Positions 33,349-43,158 of a stretch of DNA of 64,000 nucleotides are shown here, one piece after another. The translations under genes and the position numbers were made by a program. Position 1 is the stretch's first letter. Each line of letters opens with the position of its first letter. Origin of the DNA: Brachyspira sp. CAG:484 (lineage in GTDB: Bacteria; Cyanobacteriota; Vampirovibrionia; Gastranaerophilales; Gastranaerophilaceae); contig HF989692.1 of the NCBI GenBank assembly GCA_000431315.1, positions 1 through 64,000 on the forward strand, written 5' to 3'. The notes beneath the pieces were generated by a model. It saw only the letters and a program-made list of their open reading frames with translations, made no database searches and was not told the origin of the DNA.

Positions 33349-34347
33349 TCAAAATCTGCCGTCACATTTTGTTCCGCAAAAAATGCAATTTTCGCCGTCA
33401 AGATTATACTCAAGAAGTCCGTATCCGTTTCTTATAATTACCGGTCTATGACAATTTTTGCAATATGTTGCAGAAGTGCTTCGACTGGTTAAGTTCCCAG
33501 TGTATACATATTTTAAACCAGAATTTTGCGCAATCTCATACGCCCTTAACAAAGCGGGAAATGCAGTTGCCTCTCTGTCCATAAATCTGTAACTCGGGAA
33601 AAATGCACTAAAATGAAGCGGCACAAGTTCTCCAAGATTTTCGGCTATCCAGCTGCATTCAGACTTAATATCTTCATCAGAATTATTCTCCCCCTCAATC
33701 AGCATTGTTGTTAACTCAAGCCAACAGTCTGTTTCGTTTTTTACATATTTAATAGTATCCAGAACCGGCTTTATATGAGCAAGACAATTTTTCTTATAGA
33801 AATTCTCACTGAAACCTTTCAAGTCAATATTAGCTGCATCCATGTATTTAAAAAATTCCTTTGCGGGCTCCGGATTTATAAAGCCTGAAGTTACTGCAAT
33901 TGTTTTAATCCCGTTTTCTCTGCATAATTTTGCAGTATCAACCGCATATTCAAAGAATGCTATAGGATCGTTATAAGTAAAAGCAACACTTTTACAAGCA
34001 TAGTATTTTGCAGTTTCAACAATTTCAGCAGGTGACGCTTTATTTAAAAACTTATTACTGCCCCTGTTTTTTGTCGTCTTCCAATTCTGACAGAATTGGC
34101 ATCCCATGTTACAGCCTAAAGTCCCGAAGGATAGAACCGAACTGCCAGGATAAAAATGGTAAAGCGGCTTTTTTTCAACAGGATCTATTGCAAGCCCTGT
34201 ATTATAGCCGTAAGAAGTTAGAACAATCTCCCCGCCGGCATTTTTCCTTATATGGCAGAAACCTTCCTGGTTTTCCTTAAGAATGCAATTACGCGGACAA
34301 ATTGTACATTGAACCCTGTTATCATTTAAATTCTTTTGATATTTCAT
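33349..34347 (-). CDS. amrS: AmrS-type radical SAM enzyme (AmmeMemoRadiSam family)
   Basis: A 332-aa radical SAM protein with the [4Fe-4S] motif CNMGCQFC (C79, C83, C86), the N-terminal CTICPRNC pair (C14, C17, C21) plus C31, and a C-terminal CKNC ... CIFCGTKC zinc-like site. These features match the radical SAM member of AmmeMemoRadiSam loci, related to pyruvate-formate-lyase activases. Its usual partners AMMECR1 and MEMO1 are not in the window. A perfect TATAAT lies 6 nt before the ATG without a ribosome-binding site (leaderless type). Confidence 0.88.
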   Translation of the reverse strand: MKYQKNLNDNRVQCTICPRNCILKENQEGFCHIRKNAGGEIVLTSYGYNTGLAIDPVEKKPLYHFYPGSSVLSFGTLGCNMGCQFCQNWKTTKNRGSNKFLNKASPAEIVETAKYYACKSVAFTYNDPIAFFEYAVDTAKLCRENGIKTIAVTSGFINPEPAKEFFKYMDAANIDLKGFSENFYKKNCLAHIKPVLDTIKYVKNETDCWLELTTMLIEGENNSDEDIKSECSWIAENLGELVPLHFSAFFPSYRFMDREATAFPALLRAYEIAQNSGLKYVYTGNLTSRSTSATYCKNCHRPVIIRNGYGLLEYNLDGENCIFCGTKCDGRF

Positions 34348-34391
34348 AAAGAGATTATAATGCTTTTATGTAAAAAATAAAATAGCCATAG

Positions 34392-34619
34392 AAATCAATA
34401 CCTAAATCTGAAAATCCACCGCAAACGCAAAGATGGATAAAACCTTGTAATGACCCAATTGTTGGACAATATGGCGAACAAAGAAGCACACATGTCCATA
34501 ATGGTATTGATATTGCCGTATCTGTTGGAACCCCAATAAAAGCAGTTGCAGATGGAAAGGTTTACTATGCAGGTGCGAACAGTCCGGTGAGCAAGAGGCT
34601 CGCTTCATACACATTATAA
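34392..34619 (+). pseudogene. M23 (LytM-type) peptidase fragment
   Basis: An open stretch with no start codon translates to GQYGEQRSTHVHNGIDIAVS and then GTPIKAVADGKVYYAG, the first half of an M23 endopeptidase domain with the zinc-binding HxxxD. The expected second half with HxH is missing; an unrelated 15-residue tail precedes a stop. It is a truncated remnant, at the boundary where ordinary genes give way to the accessory region. The rest of the 34348-34802 interval holds hairpins and a promoter. Confidence 0.7.
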
Positions 34620-34641
34620 ACGCAATTTTGACATTTGTAAA

Positions 34642-34762
34642 TTCCCTGCTAAATTAAAAATCAGGGAAAATCAGACGATTTTTGTTAAATTTGGTAATTA
34701 AAAACCGATGCTGCATAAGGTTTTTAAGATATATTCCCTACAAAATAAAGAACAGGGAATAT
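34642..34762. repeat. two related TTCCCT hairpins
   Basis: TTCCCTG/CAGGGAA (34642-34668) and ATATTCCCT/AGGGAATAT (34731-34762), with an alternative outer CTGCATA/TATGCAG pairing around the second. They precede the first gene of the accessory region and may be ends of a mobile element or regulatory structures. Confidence 0.4.
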
Positions 34763-34779
34763 GCAGTAGCTTTTTATTG

Positions 34780-34785
34780 TATAAT
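34780..34785 (+). promoter_or_regulatory. -10 box before the DUF2075 gene
   Basis: A perfect TATAAT; no clear -35 is seen. The ATG is 17 nt downstream, after AAAAGGAAG. Confidence 0.5.
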
Positions 34786-34802
34786 AGAAAGAAAAGGAAG
34801 TT

Positions 34803-36722
34803 ATGCGCGCATATTATTCAGAAAAAGTTTCAAAATTTTTAAGTACATCAGAACATGAAATTCTTGGTCAATTACTAATGAACCATTGTTTTCCTAATGA
34901 TTTGGAACAGAAACGTGCTTGGGCTGAGCAAATTCATATTTTAACACAAAATCTTGTTGATTTTCCTAATGCAACTTTATTTTTCGAATTTTCAATTCCT
35001 AGAATGGGTAAAAGAGTTGATAATATTTTGTTGCTTAATGGAATTATATACTTATTAGAATTCAAAATATTTGCTAAAAGTTATGAATCTTATGCGATAG
35101 ACCAGGTTGTAGACTACGCCCTTGATTTAAAGAATTTTCATTCTGGAAGTCATAATAAAACAATTGTACCAATCTTGGTTTCAACAATGGCAAAAGAAGC
35201 TCAAAATGAAGTACTATTTGCCAATGATAAAGTTTCCAATTGTCTTAAAACAAATGCAGATAACTTAGAAAAATTAATTAAAAATATTGATATAAAATAT
35301 AGAAAAAAAACATTTGATGTACAAGAATGGTTGAATTCTTCGTATAAACCAACACCAACCATTGTTGAAGCAGCCCAAGCATTATATGCAAATCATTCTG
35401 TTGATGATATATCTAGACATGGTGCAGAGGCAATTAATCTTACACTTACCAAGAATACTGTTGAAAAAATTATTAAAGATAGTAAGAATAATAAACAAAA
35501 ATCAATTTGTTTAATAACTGGGGTGCCAGGGGCTGGAAAAACTTTAGCAGGTTTGGATATAGCAACTTATTCAATGAATTATGATAAGGACGAACAAGCT
35601 TGTTTTTTATCAGGCAATGGGCCTTTAGTTAAAGTTTTAAGGGAAGCTTTGATCCGAAATAAATCCCAGTTAGAACATATATCAAAGAAAAAGGCTGAAC
35701 CACAAGTCTGTGCATTTATTCAAAATATTCATCATTTTAGAGATGAGTATGTTGAAGACTTGAATCCTCCAATTGAAAAGGTAGTTATTTTCGATGAGGC
35801 ACAAAGAGCTTGGAATAAAGAGCAAGCCTCAAAATTTATGAATAAAAAAAGTAAAATTAAAAATTTTAACTATTCAGAACCAGAATTTTTGCTTGGAGTT
35901 ATGGATAGGCATCCTGATTGGTGTGTAGTTATATGTTTAATTGGTGAGGGACAGGAAATCAATACAGGTGAAGCTGGACTAGAAGCATGGTTTAACGCAT
36001 TGAAAGAAAGATATCCAAATTGGAGAATATACTGTTCACACCATATCGATTATTTATCGAATACAAAAGTTTGTACAAAAAATGAACTACACTTAAGTGT
36101 TTCATTACGTTCTTTTAAAAGTGCTAAATTATCCGATTTTATTAATAATTTAATAGATAATAAACCTGATAAGGCAAGAAGTATTTATAAGGAGTTATCA
36201 AAAGAATACCCAATCTTAGTTACAAGAAATTTTGAACAAGCTAAAACTTGGGTAAGACAGAATGCTCGCGGTTCTGAGCGTACAGGATTGCTTGCCCATT
36301 CCAATTCAATACGTCTTAAACCAGAAGGGATATTTGTTAAATCTGAAATTGATTGTAGAAATTGGTTTCTAAATAGAAAAGAAGATGTCCGTTCCTCATG
36401 TGCGCTTGAAGATTGTGCAACAGAGTTTGATGTTCAGGGGCTAGAACTTGATTGGACTGTTGTTGCTTGGGATGCAAATTTAAGATATAACAAATGCTGG
36501 GAATATCTGAAGTTTTCTGGTGATAAATGGAAACACATCAATAATATTGACGACAAAAAATATCTTTTAAATTCATATAGAGTATTAATGACACGTGCTA
36601 GGCAGGGGATGGTAATATTTGTGCCTTATGGAGATGAAAGAGACGAAACAAGAAACCCAAAATTTTATGATGGAATATATAAATATTTACAAGAATGTGG
36701 TATTAAAACTATAGAATGTTAG
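34803..36722 (+). CDS. DUF2075 P-loop ATPase/helicase with N-terminal nuclease-like region
   Basis: A 639-aa protein. Residues about 70-100 (RMGKRVDNILLLNGIIYLLEFKIF) resemble a PD-(D/E)xK nuclease core, D...ExK. The C-terminal two thirds are a superfamily 1-like DUF2075 ATPase: Walker A GVPGAGKT (about 240), Walker B VVIFDEAQRAW (about 327), VSLRSFKSAKL, EFDVQGLELDWTVVAWD and a final RVLMTRARQGMVIFVP motif. DUF2075 proteins occur in defence and mobile regions. It heads a same-strand run of four genes in a clearly accessory region. A restriction-like or phage-sensing role is inference. Confidence 0.8.
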   Translation: MRAYYSEKVSKFLSTSEHEILGQLLMNHCFPNDLEQKRAWAEQIHILTQNLVDFPNATLFFEFSIPRMGKRVDNILLLNGIIYLLEFKIFAKSYESYAIDQVVDYALDLKNFHSGSHNKTIVPILVSTMAKEAQNEVLFANDKVSNCLKTNADNLEKLIKNIDIKYRKKTFDVQEWLNSSYKPTPTIVEAAQALYANHSVDDISRHGAEAINLTLTKNTVEKIIKDSKNNKQKSICLITGVPGAGKTLAGLDIATYSMNYDKDEQACFLSGNGPLVKVLREALIRNKSQLEHISKKKAEPQVCAFIQNIHHFRDEYVEDLNPPIEKVVIFDEAQRAWNKEQASKFMNKKSKIKNFNYSEPEFLLGVMDRHPDWCVVICLIGEGQEINTGEAGLEAWFNALKERYPNWRIYCSHHIDYLSNTKVCTKNELHLSVSLRSFKSAKLSDFINNLIDNKPDKARSIYKELSKEYPILVTRNFEQAKTWVRQNARGSERTGLLAHSNSIRLKPEGIFVKSEIDCRNWFLNRKEDVRSSCALEDCATEFDVQGLELDWTVVAWDANLRYNKCWEYLKFSGDKWKHINNIDDKKYLLNSYRVLMTRARQGMVIFVPYGDERDETRNPKFYDGIYKYLQECGIKTIEC

Positions 36723-36753
36723 GAATAATTTAGTGGTTTATAGAACAGGAAAA

Positions 36754-37458
36754 ATGCGCTATCCCCAAACTCAACTTTGTACTTCAAAATATTGTATTGC
36801 ATATTTAGATATTTTAGGGTCTAAAAATCTTATTGATAATGATAAGAATAATGAATTTTTAAATTATTTAAACATGCTTTGTGGTGACGCTTTATTAGAA
36901 GTTAGTTCTAATAAAGATATTTTTATAAAAATTTTTTCCGATAATATTTTATTGGCAGTTAGTACTGAAGGTGAAATTCAAACAAGAAAAGAAAGAATCG
37001 AAGCATTAATTAACAGAGTAGGAAATATTCAAAATGAAATATTACGCTATGGGTATTTGGTACGTGGTGCAATAGTAGAAGGTGACTTTTTTCATAATGA
37101 TGTGATTGTATATGGAAAAGCTTTAATTAAAGCTGTAACTGATGAAGAACAAATTGCAATATATCCCAGAGTAATAGTTCAGAAGGAAATTTTTGAATTA
37201 TTGCCACATTATTTTATAATGGATGAAGATAATTTAGTATTTTTAAATCAATTTATATTTAGTAACACATTGGAACATATAAGTTTTAAATATCAATTAC
37301 TTGAGATATTGAAAAAGAATCCCGATGAAAAAATCCGACAAAAAATTATGTGGATTATAAATTATTATAATAATTATTTTAATTGTTATAAAAATAAATT
37401 ATCAGCAGAAATATTTATAACAGAACAAGATATAAATGCTATAATTAATCAAAATTAA
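36754..37458 (+). CDS. divergent class III nucleotide cyclase-like protein
   Basis: A 234-aa protein. It shows YCIAYLDILGSKNLI (first metal Asp), KIFSDNILLAVS (second Asp), then RYGYLVRGAIVEGDFFHNDVIVYGKALIKAV, the order expected of a class III cyclase homology domain. The catalytic motifs are loose, so activity is not certain. I chose ATG 36754 with AGGA upstream over GTG 36733. It follows the DUF2075 gene by 31 nt. In defence regions, cyclases can make signals for effectors, and the SIR2 and HEPN-like genes downstream are plausible effectors. This link is inference. Confidence 0.5.
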   Translation: MRYPQTQLCTSKYCIAYLDILGSKNLIDNDKNNEFLNYLNMLCGDALLEVSSNKDIFIKIFSDNILLAVSTEGEIQTRKERIEALINRVGNIQNEILRYGYLVRGAIVEGDFFHNDVIVYGKALIKAVTDEEQIAIYPRVIVQKEIFELLPHYFIMDEDNLVFLNQFIFSNTLEHISFKYQLLEILKKNPDEKIRQKIMWIINYYNNYFNCYKNKLSAEIFITEQDINAIINQN

Positions 37459-37528
37459 TATTATTTTGTCATTGTAAATTTAATATTCATGATTATTATG
37501 AATGCACAAATTTTTGTATAATAAAAGT

Positions 37529-38902
37529 ATGAAAAATCAATTATTAAAACAAATAGTAAATTATTATTTGAATAGTCCAAATTATAATGGGTATACTATT
37601 CCAGAATTATATGAACAATATCCAGATATAGAAGAAATAAAGAAAATTATTATTGAATTAATTAAAGATAATTTATTAGATTTATATTATTGTAATACTA
37701 ATCATTTTGTGAAAAATTTTGATTTAAATATTCCATTAGAACAAAAAATTGATTTTATAAGTAATTTACCCGATTCTTATAACCCAAAAAATTTTGAAGA
37801 AATTAAAATTGATGAAAAAAATAGCATTAGATTTGTTTGTGATAATATATTACCTCCAATATCACTATTTCCCACTCCAAATATTATAAAAGAATATATA
37901 AAAAATAAACCAAAATATTACAAATTACCGCCATTTAATAAAATGTTACTGGAAGGAATGCCTCATTTACATTTTTTATATTTTAGGATTGATGTTTTAA
38001 ATAGATTTCTTTATGATCCAAGATATTTAGTATATAACATGGATTATACTGGGTCAATTTATTATAAAATAGAAGACAGCAAAAATGAAAAAGATGAAAA
38101 TAATATTTATTTAAGTCATTTTGGTTTAGCATATAATCGTAAAACTAATGAAAATGTTATAACAATATTTCCTCATGATTTAGCAAAACTGTCACTTAAG
38201 CACCAATACTATTTCTATTCACATTTGTTTGATAATCAAGAAGACTTTGTTCCGGATATATCATATTATAAAAATGTAATTGGAGAAATTGCGGATGGAA
38301 TATCAATTTTTTCCGCATTTTTTGAGGAGATGAAACTAATTAATAAGATGTTTGACATTATTTGTGAAAAAAAATTATTTAAAAAAATATTTGAATATAG
38401 CCAAGAAAATCGTCCTGAATATTTTCATCCATTTATGATGCCAACAAAAACGATGTATCATAATTTTTGTAGAACTATATATAGAATATTTGTTGAACAA
38501 CTTGATAAAGATGCAATAATAGCATTTGCGCAAAAAATAAAAGTTGAGTTGGATAATATAGAAAAAACGCGTCCAATGACATTATTACAACAATTATTCA
38601 GCAAAGGTTTTAAAGCTATGGATGGTAGTGATACGGGAAAAGAAATTGTAGATATATGGAAAAAAGAGTTACATGAATGTCGTAATAAAATATCTCATTC
38701 TTTTGTAGATGATGTATACGATATAGACATTTTTAAAAAATATAGAAATACAATTAATGAAGCGTACAAATCAATACGTTTAATCAGACTTGTTCTATCC
38801 TCATTACCTAAAATTAAAAAAGCTATTAGGAATAGTGAAATTGAAATATCAGAAGATTTATATATTGGAAATATAAATATATATTTTTCACCTTTAAAAT
38901 AA
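37529..38902 (+). CDS. uncharacterised protein with C-terminal HEPN-like RxxxxH motif
   Basis: A 457-aa protein, very AT-rich in codon use. The N-terminal 80 residues look like a helical winged-helix segment (GYTIPELYEQYPDIEEIKKIIIELI). The middle is unassigned. The C-terminal helical region contains ECRNKISHSF with R385 and H390, matching the Rx4-6H signature of HEPN RNases, followed by a long helix. The start is ATG 37529, with a perfect TATAAT ending 6 nt before it and no ribosome-binding site. It could be a toxic RNase effector or an RNA/ligand-binding helical protein. Confidence 0.55.
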   Translation: MKNQLLKQIVNYYLNSPNYNGYTIPELYEQYPDIEEIKKIIIELIKDNLLDLYYCNTNHFVKNFDLNIPLEQKIDFISNLPDSYNPKNFEEIKIDEKNSIRFVCDNILPPISLFPTPNIIKEYIKNKPKYYKLPPFNKMLLEGMPHLHFLYFRIDVLNRFLYDPRYLVYNMDYTGSIYYKIEDSKNEKDENNIYLSHFGLAYNRKTNENVITIFPHDLAKLSLKHQYYFYSHLFDNQEDFVPDISYYKNVIGEIADGISIFSAFFEEMKLINKMFDIICEKKLFKKIFEYSQENRPEYFHPFMMPTKTMYHNFCRTIYRIFVEQLDKDAIIAFAQKIKVELDNIEKTRPMTLLQQLFSKGFKAMDGSDTGKEIVDIWKKELHECRNKISHSFVDDVYDIDIFKKYRNTINEAYKSIRLIRLVLSSLPKIKKAIRNSEIEISEDLYIGNINIYFSPLK

Positions 38903-38954
38903 ATTAAATATTAATAAATTTGCTCGTAAAAATTATTTTTAATATCATAATACT

Positions 38955-41900
38955 ATGAAAGATTTTTTGTCAGATATTAATAAAATTCAGAAAGCAATAA
39001 GAGAAAAAACTCTTGTAATTTTTGTTGGTGCCGGAGTTTCTGCAAATTCAGGTGTGCCAACATGGGGACAACTGATAAATTGGATGGCTAACGAGTTAAA
39101 TATCGACAAAGATATTCAAGAAAATGAATATTTGAAAATTGCTCAGTATTATTACAATGATAATCCTAAAAGATTTTTGAAAAGTATTGAAAATTTTTTG
39201 CATAGGGATTGGCAGCCTAATACTATTACCGAATACCTGTTTAAAGAATTTTCTCCTCAATATTTTGTTACTACAAATTATGATAATATACTTGAACAAA
39301 CTTCAAATAAACTTTCCATACCATACATGTTGATTGCGCAAGATGAAGAAATTCCGAAAATCGGAAACAATAACGCAATTATAAAAATGCACGGCGATTT
39401 TAATCATAAAAATATCGTTTTAAAAGAAGATGATTATTTAAAATACTCTGAAAACTACAGATTGATGGAAGTTTTTATCAAATCATTATTTGCAACAAAT
39501 ACAATTTTGTTTGTCGGCTTTTCTGCTGACGATCCGAATGTTAATCAAATTTATTCTTGGGTAAACAATATTTTGCGACAAAACCAAAGAGAAGTATATC
39601 TTTTGCAAATTAATGATGTTGATACAGATTATGAATTAAAGCGAAAATATTTTGACAAAAAAGGTATTCGTATCATAAACTACAATGAATTAATAAAACC
39701 GATAGAACGTTATATTAAAGAAAAGTATTTAGACAATGAACTTAAAACAATTAAAGATGAAAAAGGAAAACAGTTATACAAATTACTGCATTTTATAAAA
39801 AATGCTACCCCCAATATATTTGAGCAATGTTATCAAAGACTATTGCCAACTAGATATATGAACTATTTATCTGATAAGGAAATTTCAAAAGTAATTAACA
39901 ATTATTGGAGCTGTTATAATGGAATATTATCTACCAGTAATGATAAAAACATGGGTAAATTAATAAAATTTTTAGAAGGGAAAAAAACAAAAGCTAAAGA
40001 GATAAAAGAATTACTGGCACATTTAGGTATAAATAAACTTATAGAAAAAGAATGGAAAAAAGATAAGATAATAGTAAAAAATAAACTGGTTATATCTTCT
40101 GCTCATGCGCCTGAACTCAACAGTTTAGATTTGATAAATGAATTTAACTATATTGAGGCTGAAAAATATTTAGGAAACATCAATGATGAACAATTTATTG
40201 ATGAATATATAGATAAAAGCATTAATTCTGTAAATGTATTTGAAAAAGTTAATATATTACTAAAATTGCATAGGTATGAACTTGCTTATAACATGTTGAA
40301 AAGAATATCTTATAAAGCAAAAAAAGCTGATAATAATTTTATTTTTGTTATTTCTGAATTCAACAAAAAAGTAGTATTTAACTATTATCATTGGGATTGT
40401 TATTATAATTGTTCAGATGAAAAGAAACAAGAACTTGATGATATTCAAAGAAGTTGCTGGGCAATTAATATTCCGAATATGATGGCAAAACTACTAACAG
40501 AAGAAGAAAGAAACATAATTCAAGATAAGTTGAATTTTAAATTTATTGAAAATCTGGATAATAAAATCTTAAAGGATGCTTTAGAAAATACTCAAACAAA
40601 ATTTTGTTTAAAAGAACTATACAATATTTTTTCAAAAAATTACATTTTTATAGATAATTATCAAGAGTTTCAAAAATTGTGCAAACATTGTATATCCTCA
40701 GAATTAGATAGTATAAAGAGTGAAGAAGATAATATAAATTCATTAGATTATTTTTCTACATATCAAAATCATTATGATTATTTAGATTTGCTTTTGATTA
40801 TAAGGTATGCAAAAACATCAGATTTAAATAATATAACATTCTCAAATAAAATAAAAGAATTACCACTAAAGGAAGAGGCTGACAAAATTAAATTGTTAAA
40901 CGCATACAATAACCTTATAAATTCAATTTCTCATTTTAACTTATGCGAAGGTTGTTCACATGGTAATAAATATTTAGAATATTTGAATAAATTTTTCATA
41001 GTATTAAAAATTTTACCACTTAATAAATCAGAAATAACAACCGTTATTGAAAATTATTTAAGCTTAATTAGACATTATGGTTGGTATGAAGATTTTTATA
41101 CTACAAATAATTTATTATTTTATTTACTTAATTTTATAATCAGCAACCATAATAATTCGTATGGAAATACAAATTTAAACTCACAAATTTTGGGAGATTT
41201 TTTAGTATATATAGTTAATAATTCTTCAAAAATTAAGGATGCTGTCTGTGATAAACTCCAAGTTATCAGATTTGTAGATGAAATTTCAAGTATTTTAAAA
41301 CAAATAGAACCGAAGTTATGTATATCTTCTTTTGAAGTAAGTGAAAAAACAAATTTTGCAACACGCTTATACAGTTTTATTTATAAGCTAACTGATAAAT
41401 CAACAAAAAAAATAATCGAAAAGTTGATCGTTAACGAACTTAAAAATAATTTTCATCATGAATTATACCAATATGCTTGTCTGGAATGCATTGTTCAACC
41501 GAACATTAAATATGAACAAAAATTAGTTCAAGAAATTGAAGATAGGATTGTCCTGTATAATAAGCTAAAAAAAGACAAACCCAATACACGTAACGGTTTT
41601 ACTAATAATCCTGTTGGTTTAGATGATATTTATGATATTTTGAAGACTATTGCCAATTTACTTAATTTTGAAAAATTGGAAAATTTTCAGATTTTTGAAC
41701 AATATAAAAATCACAAAGATTTTGAAACCTATGATTACTTTTTGTTTTCAATGAATATGAAGTCTTACAATTATAAGAATTTTAAATTAAGTTATCTGAA
41801 TTACTTAACCAAAAGAAAAAAAGAAGAGTTAAGACAACTACTGAATTCTGATTTGGAGAAAAAAGATATTCTCAAAAAGAAATTCTTTAATGAAATTTCA

Positions 41901-41975
41901 TTAGATAAGGATACAAATAACCGTTTAAGAGATATAATACTTAATTTATTATATGATGAGCCACTCAAAGAATAA
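38955..41975 (+). CDS. SIR2-domain NADase-type defence protein, DSR2-like
   Basis: A 1006-aa protein. The N-terminal SIR2 domain (about 15-260) has FVGAGVSANSGVP (23-35), TTNYDN (106-111), the KMHGDF histidine (H146) and VGFSADDPN (187-195), retaining the NAD-binding Asn and His. The other about 740 residues are helical and repeat-like with no domain I know. This size and layout match DSR2, which depletes NAD+ when phage tail proteins bind. The activator cannot be predicted. No DSAD-like inhibitor is expected on the host side. TATCAT lies 6 nt before the ATG (leaderless type). Confidence 0.78.
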   Translation: MKDFLSDINKIQKAIREKTLVIFVGAGVSANSGVPTWGQLINWMANELNIDKDIQENEYLKIAQYYYNDNPKRFLKSIENFLHRDWQPNTITEYLFKEFSPQYFVTTNYDNILEQTSNKLSIPYMLIAQDEEIPKIGNNNAIIKMHGDFNHKNIVLKEDDYLKYSENYRLMEVFIKSLFATNTILFVGFSADDPNVNQIYSWVNNILRQNQREVYLLQINDVDTDYELKRKYFDKKGIRIINYNELIKPIERYIKEKYLDNELKTIKDEKGKQLYKLLHFIKNATPNIFEQCYQRLLPTRYMNYLSDKEISKVINNYWSCYNGILSTSNDKNMGKLIKFLEGKKTKAKEIKELLAHLGINKLIEKEWKKDKIIVKNKLVISSAHAPELNSLDLINEFNYIEAEKYLGNINDEQFIDEYIDKSINSVNVFEKVNILLKLHRYELAYNMLKRISYKAKKADNNFIFVISEFNKKVVFNYYHWDCYYNCSDEKKQELDDIQRSCWAINIPNMMAKLLTEEERNIIQDKLNFKFIENLDNKILKDALENTQTKFCLKELYNIFSKNYIFIDNYQEFQKLCKHCISSELDSIKSEEDNINSLDYFSTYQNHYDYLDLLLIIRYAKTSDLNNITFSNKIKELPLKEEADKIKLLNAYNNLINSISHFNLCEGCSHGNKYLEYLNKFFIVLKILPLNKSEITTVIENYLSLIRHYGWYEDFYTTNNLLFYLLNFIISNHNNSYGNTNLNSQILGDFLVYIVNNSSKIKDAVCDKLQVIRFVDEISSILKQIEPKLCISSFEVSEKTNFATRLYSFIYKLTDKSTKKIIEKLIVNELKNNFHHELYQYACLECIVQPNIKYEQKLVQEIEDRIVLYNKLKKDKPNTRNGFTNNPVGLDDIYDILKTIANLLNFEKLENFQIFEQYKNHKDFETYDYFLFSMNMKSYNYKNFKLSYLNYLTKRKKEELRQLLNSDLEKKDILKKKFFNEISLDKDTNNRLRDIILNLLYDEPLKE

Positions 41976-42037
41976 TATTTTTATTATTTTTGCTTAGAAT
42001 ATAAATATTGAATATTGTATTATTAAAATTTCAGAGA

Positions 42038-43039
42038 TTATTTCACTCTGTTTTTTTGTTCTAATTGTTTCTGGGTTTGTTTAACTGATTCTAAGAAATG
42101 TTTTTCGACTTCGGATAATTCATTTTTGATTGTTTCTTTGTATTTGGCATATTCGGCAAGTGCTTTGTTTTCAGCTTCAAGTTTTGAAATTTTTCCCGGA
42201 TTATCGAGAAGTTCGCTACCTGTCATTTTTATAAAATCATCCAGTTTTGCTATCCAATCTTTCATTGTCATAGGTATTTGTCGGATTGCCTGCAATTCTG
42301 CAAACTCAAGATAAGCAGATGTTATTCGATTTAAAATATTTAATTCTTTTTCATCAAGATAATTTTTTGCAACCGTAACTTCATCTTTCTTTGGATGGTT
42401 ACCTTTAAAAACAGTCAACCCCATATTATCTTTTGTGCTATCTGCCCGCAAATAAATCACTTCTGCTGCAGTATGGCCGTGTGCGGCAAAATGCATTTTA
42501 TTCTGGACAACTTTAAAAAACAGTTTAGTCTCCTCAGCATTAGGATTATAATCCATACTTGTAGCATAAATATCTAAAATCTGGCGGTAGAAAACTTTTT
42601 CAGAAGAACGAATATCTCTGATACGTTCTAAAAGTTCTTTCCAATATCCGCCGCCACCTGCTTCTTTTAGCAAATCATCATTTAGGGCGAAACCTTTTTT
42701 CATATATTCTTTTAAAACTTGTGTCGCCCAAATTCTAAATTGAGTGCCACGTAAAGATTTAACACGATATCCGACAGAAATTATTACATCAAGATTGTAG
42801 TGTTTGGTATTGTAATTTTTTCCATCGGAAGCAGTTGTTCGGAATTTCCGAACAACTGAATTTTCATCCAGTTCTCCTTCCTCAAAAATATGAGAAATAT
42901 GTTCACTAATATTGGCTTTGCTTGATTGAAACAATTCAACCATTTGATTCTGCGTAAGCCAAACTGTTTCATTTTCTATTCTTACATCAATTTTGGTTTG
43001 ACCGTCTTGTGTCTGGTAAATTATAATTTCATTTTCCAT
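42038..43039 (-). CDS. RhuM-family (virulence/KilA-like) protein
   Basis: A 333-aa protein of the RhuM family, named from a Salmonella pathogenicity island and common on mobile elements. It shows IRIENETVWLTQNQMVELFQSSKANISEHI (about 19-47), YNLDVIISVGYRVKSLRGTQFRIWATQVLKEYMKKGF (about 82-118) and a coiled-coil C-terminus (about 275-333). I chose ATG 43039 with AAAGGA upstream. The molecular function is unknown; the N-terminal part looks like a DNA-binding Bro/KilA-type module. Confidence 0.9.
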   Translation of the reverse strand: MENEIIIYQTQDGQTKIDVRIENETVWLTQNQMVELFQSSKANISEHISHIFEEGELDENSVVRKFRTTASDGKNYNTKHYNLDVIISVGYRVKSLRGTQFRIWATQVLKEYMKKGFALNDDLLKEAGGGGYWKELLERIRDIRSSEKVFYRQILDIYATSMDYNPNAEETKLFFKVVQNKMHFAAHGHTAAEVIYLRADSTKDNMGLTVFKGNHPKKDEVTVAKNYLDEKELNILNRITSAYLEFAELQAIRQIPMTMKDWIAKLDDFIKMTGSELLDNPGKISKLEAENKALAEYAKYKETIKNELSEVEKHFLESVKQTQKQLEQKNRVK

Positions 43040-43091
43040 GCTATAATCCTTTATTTTAAGCAATTATAACATATATTATATATTATAGCGA

Positions 43092-43131
43092 ATTAAAACA
43101 AAACCCCTGAACAGTAAGCAACAGGGGTTTT
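43092..43131 (-). terminator. terminator of the methyltransferase-DUF5681 operon
   Basis: On the minus strand AAAACCCCTG pairs with CAGGGGTTTT, followed by GTTTT. Confidence 0.8.
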
Positions 43132-43158
43132 AAAGTGATAAAACTATTTGAAACGTAA

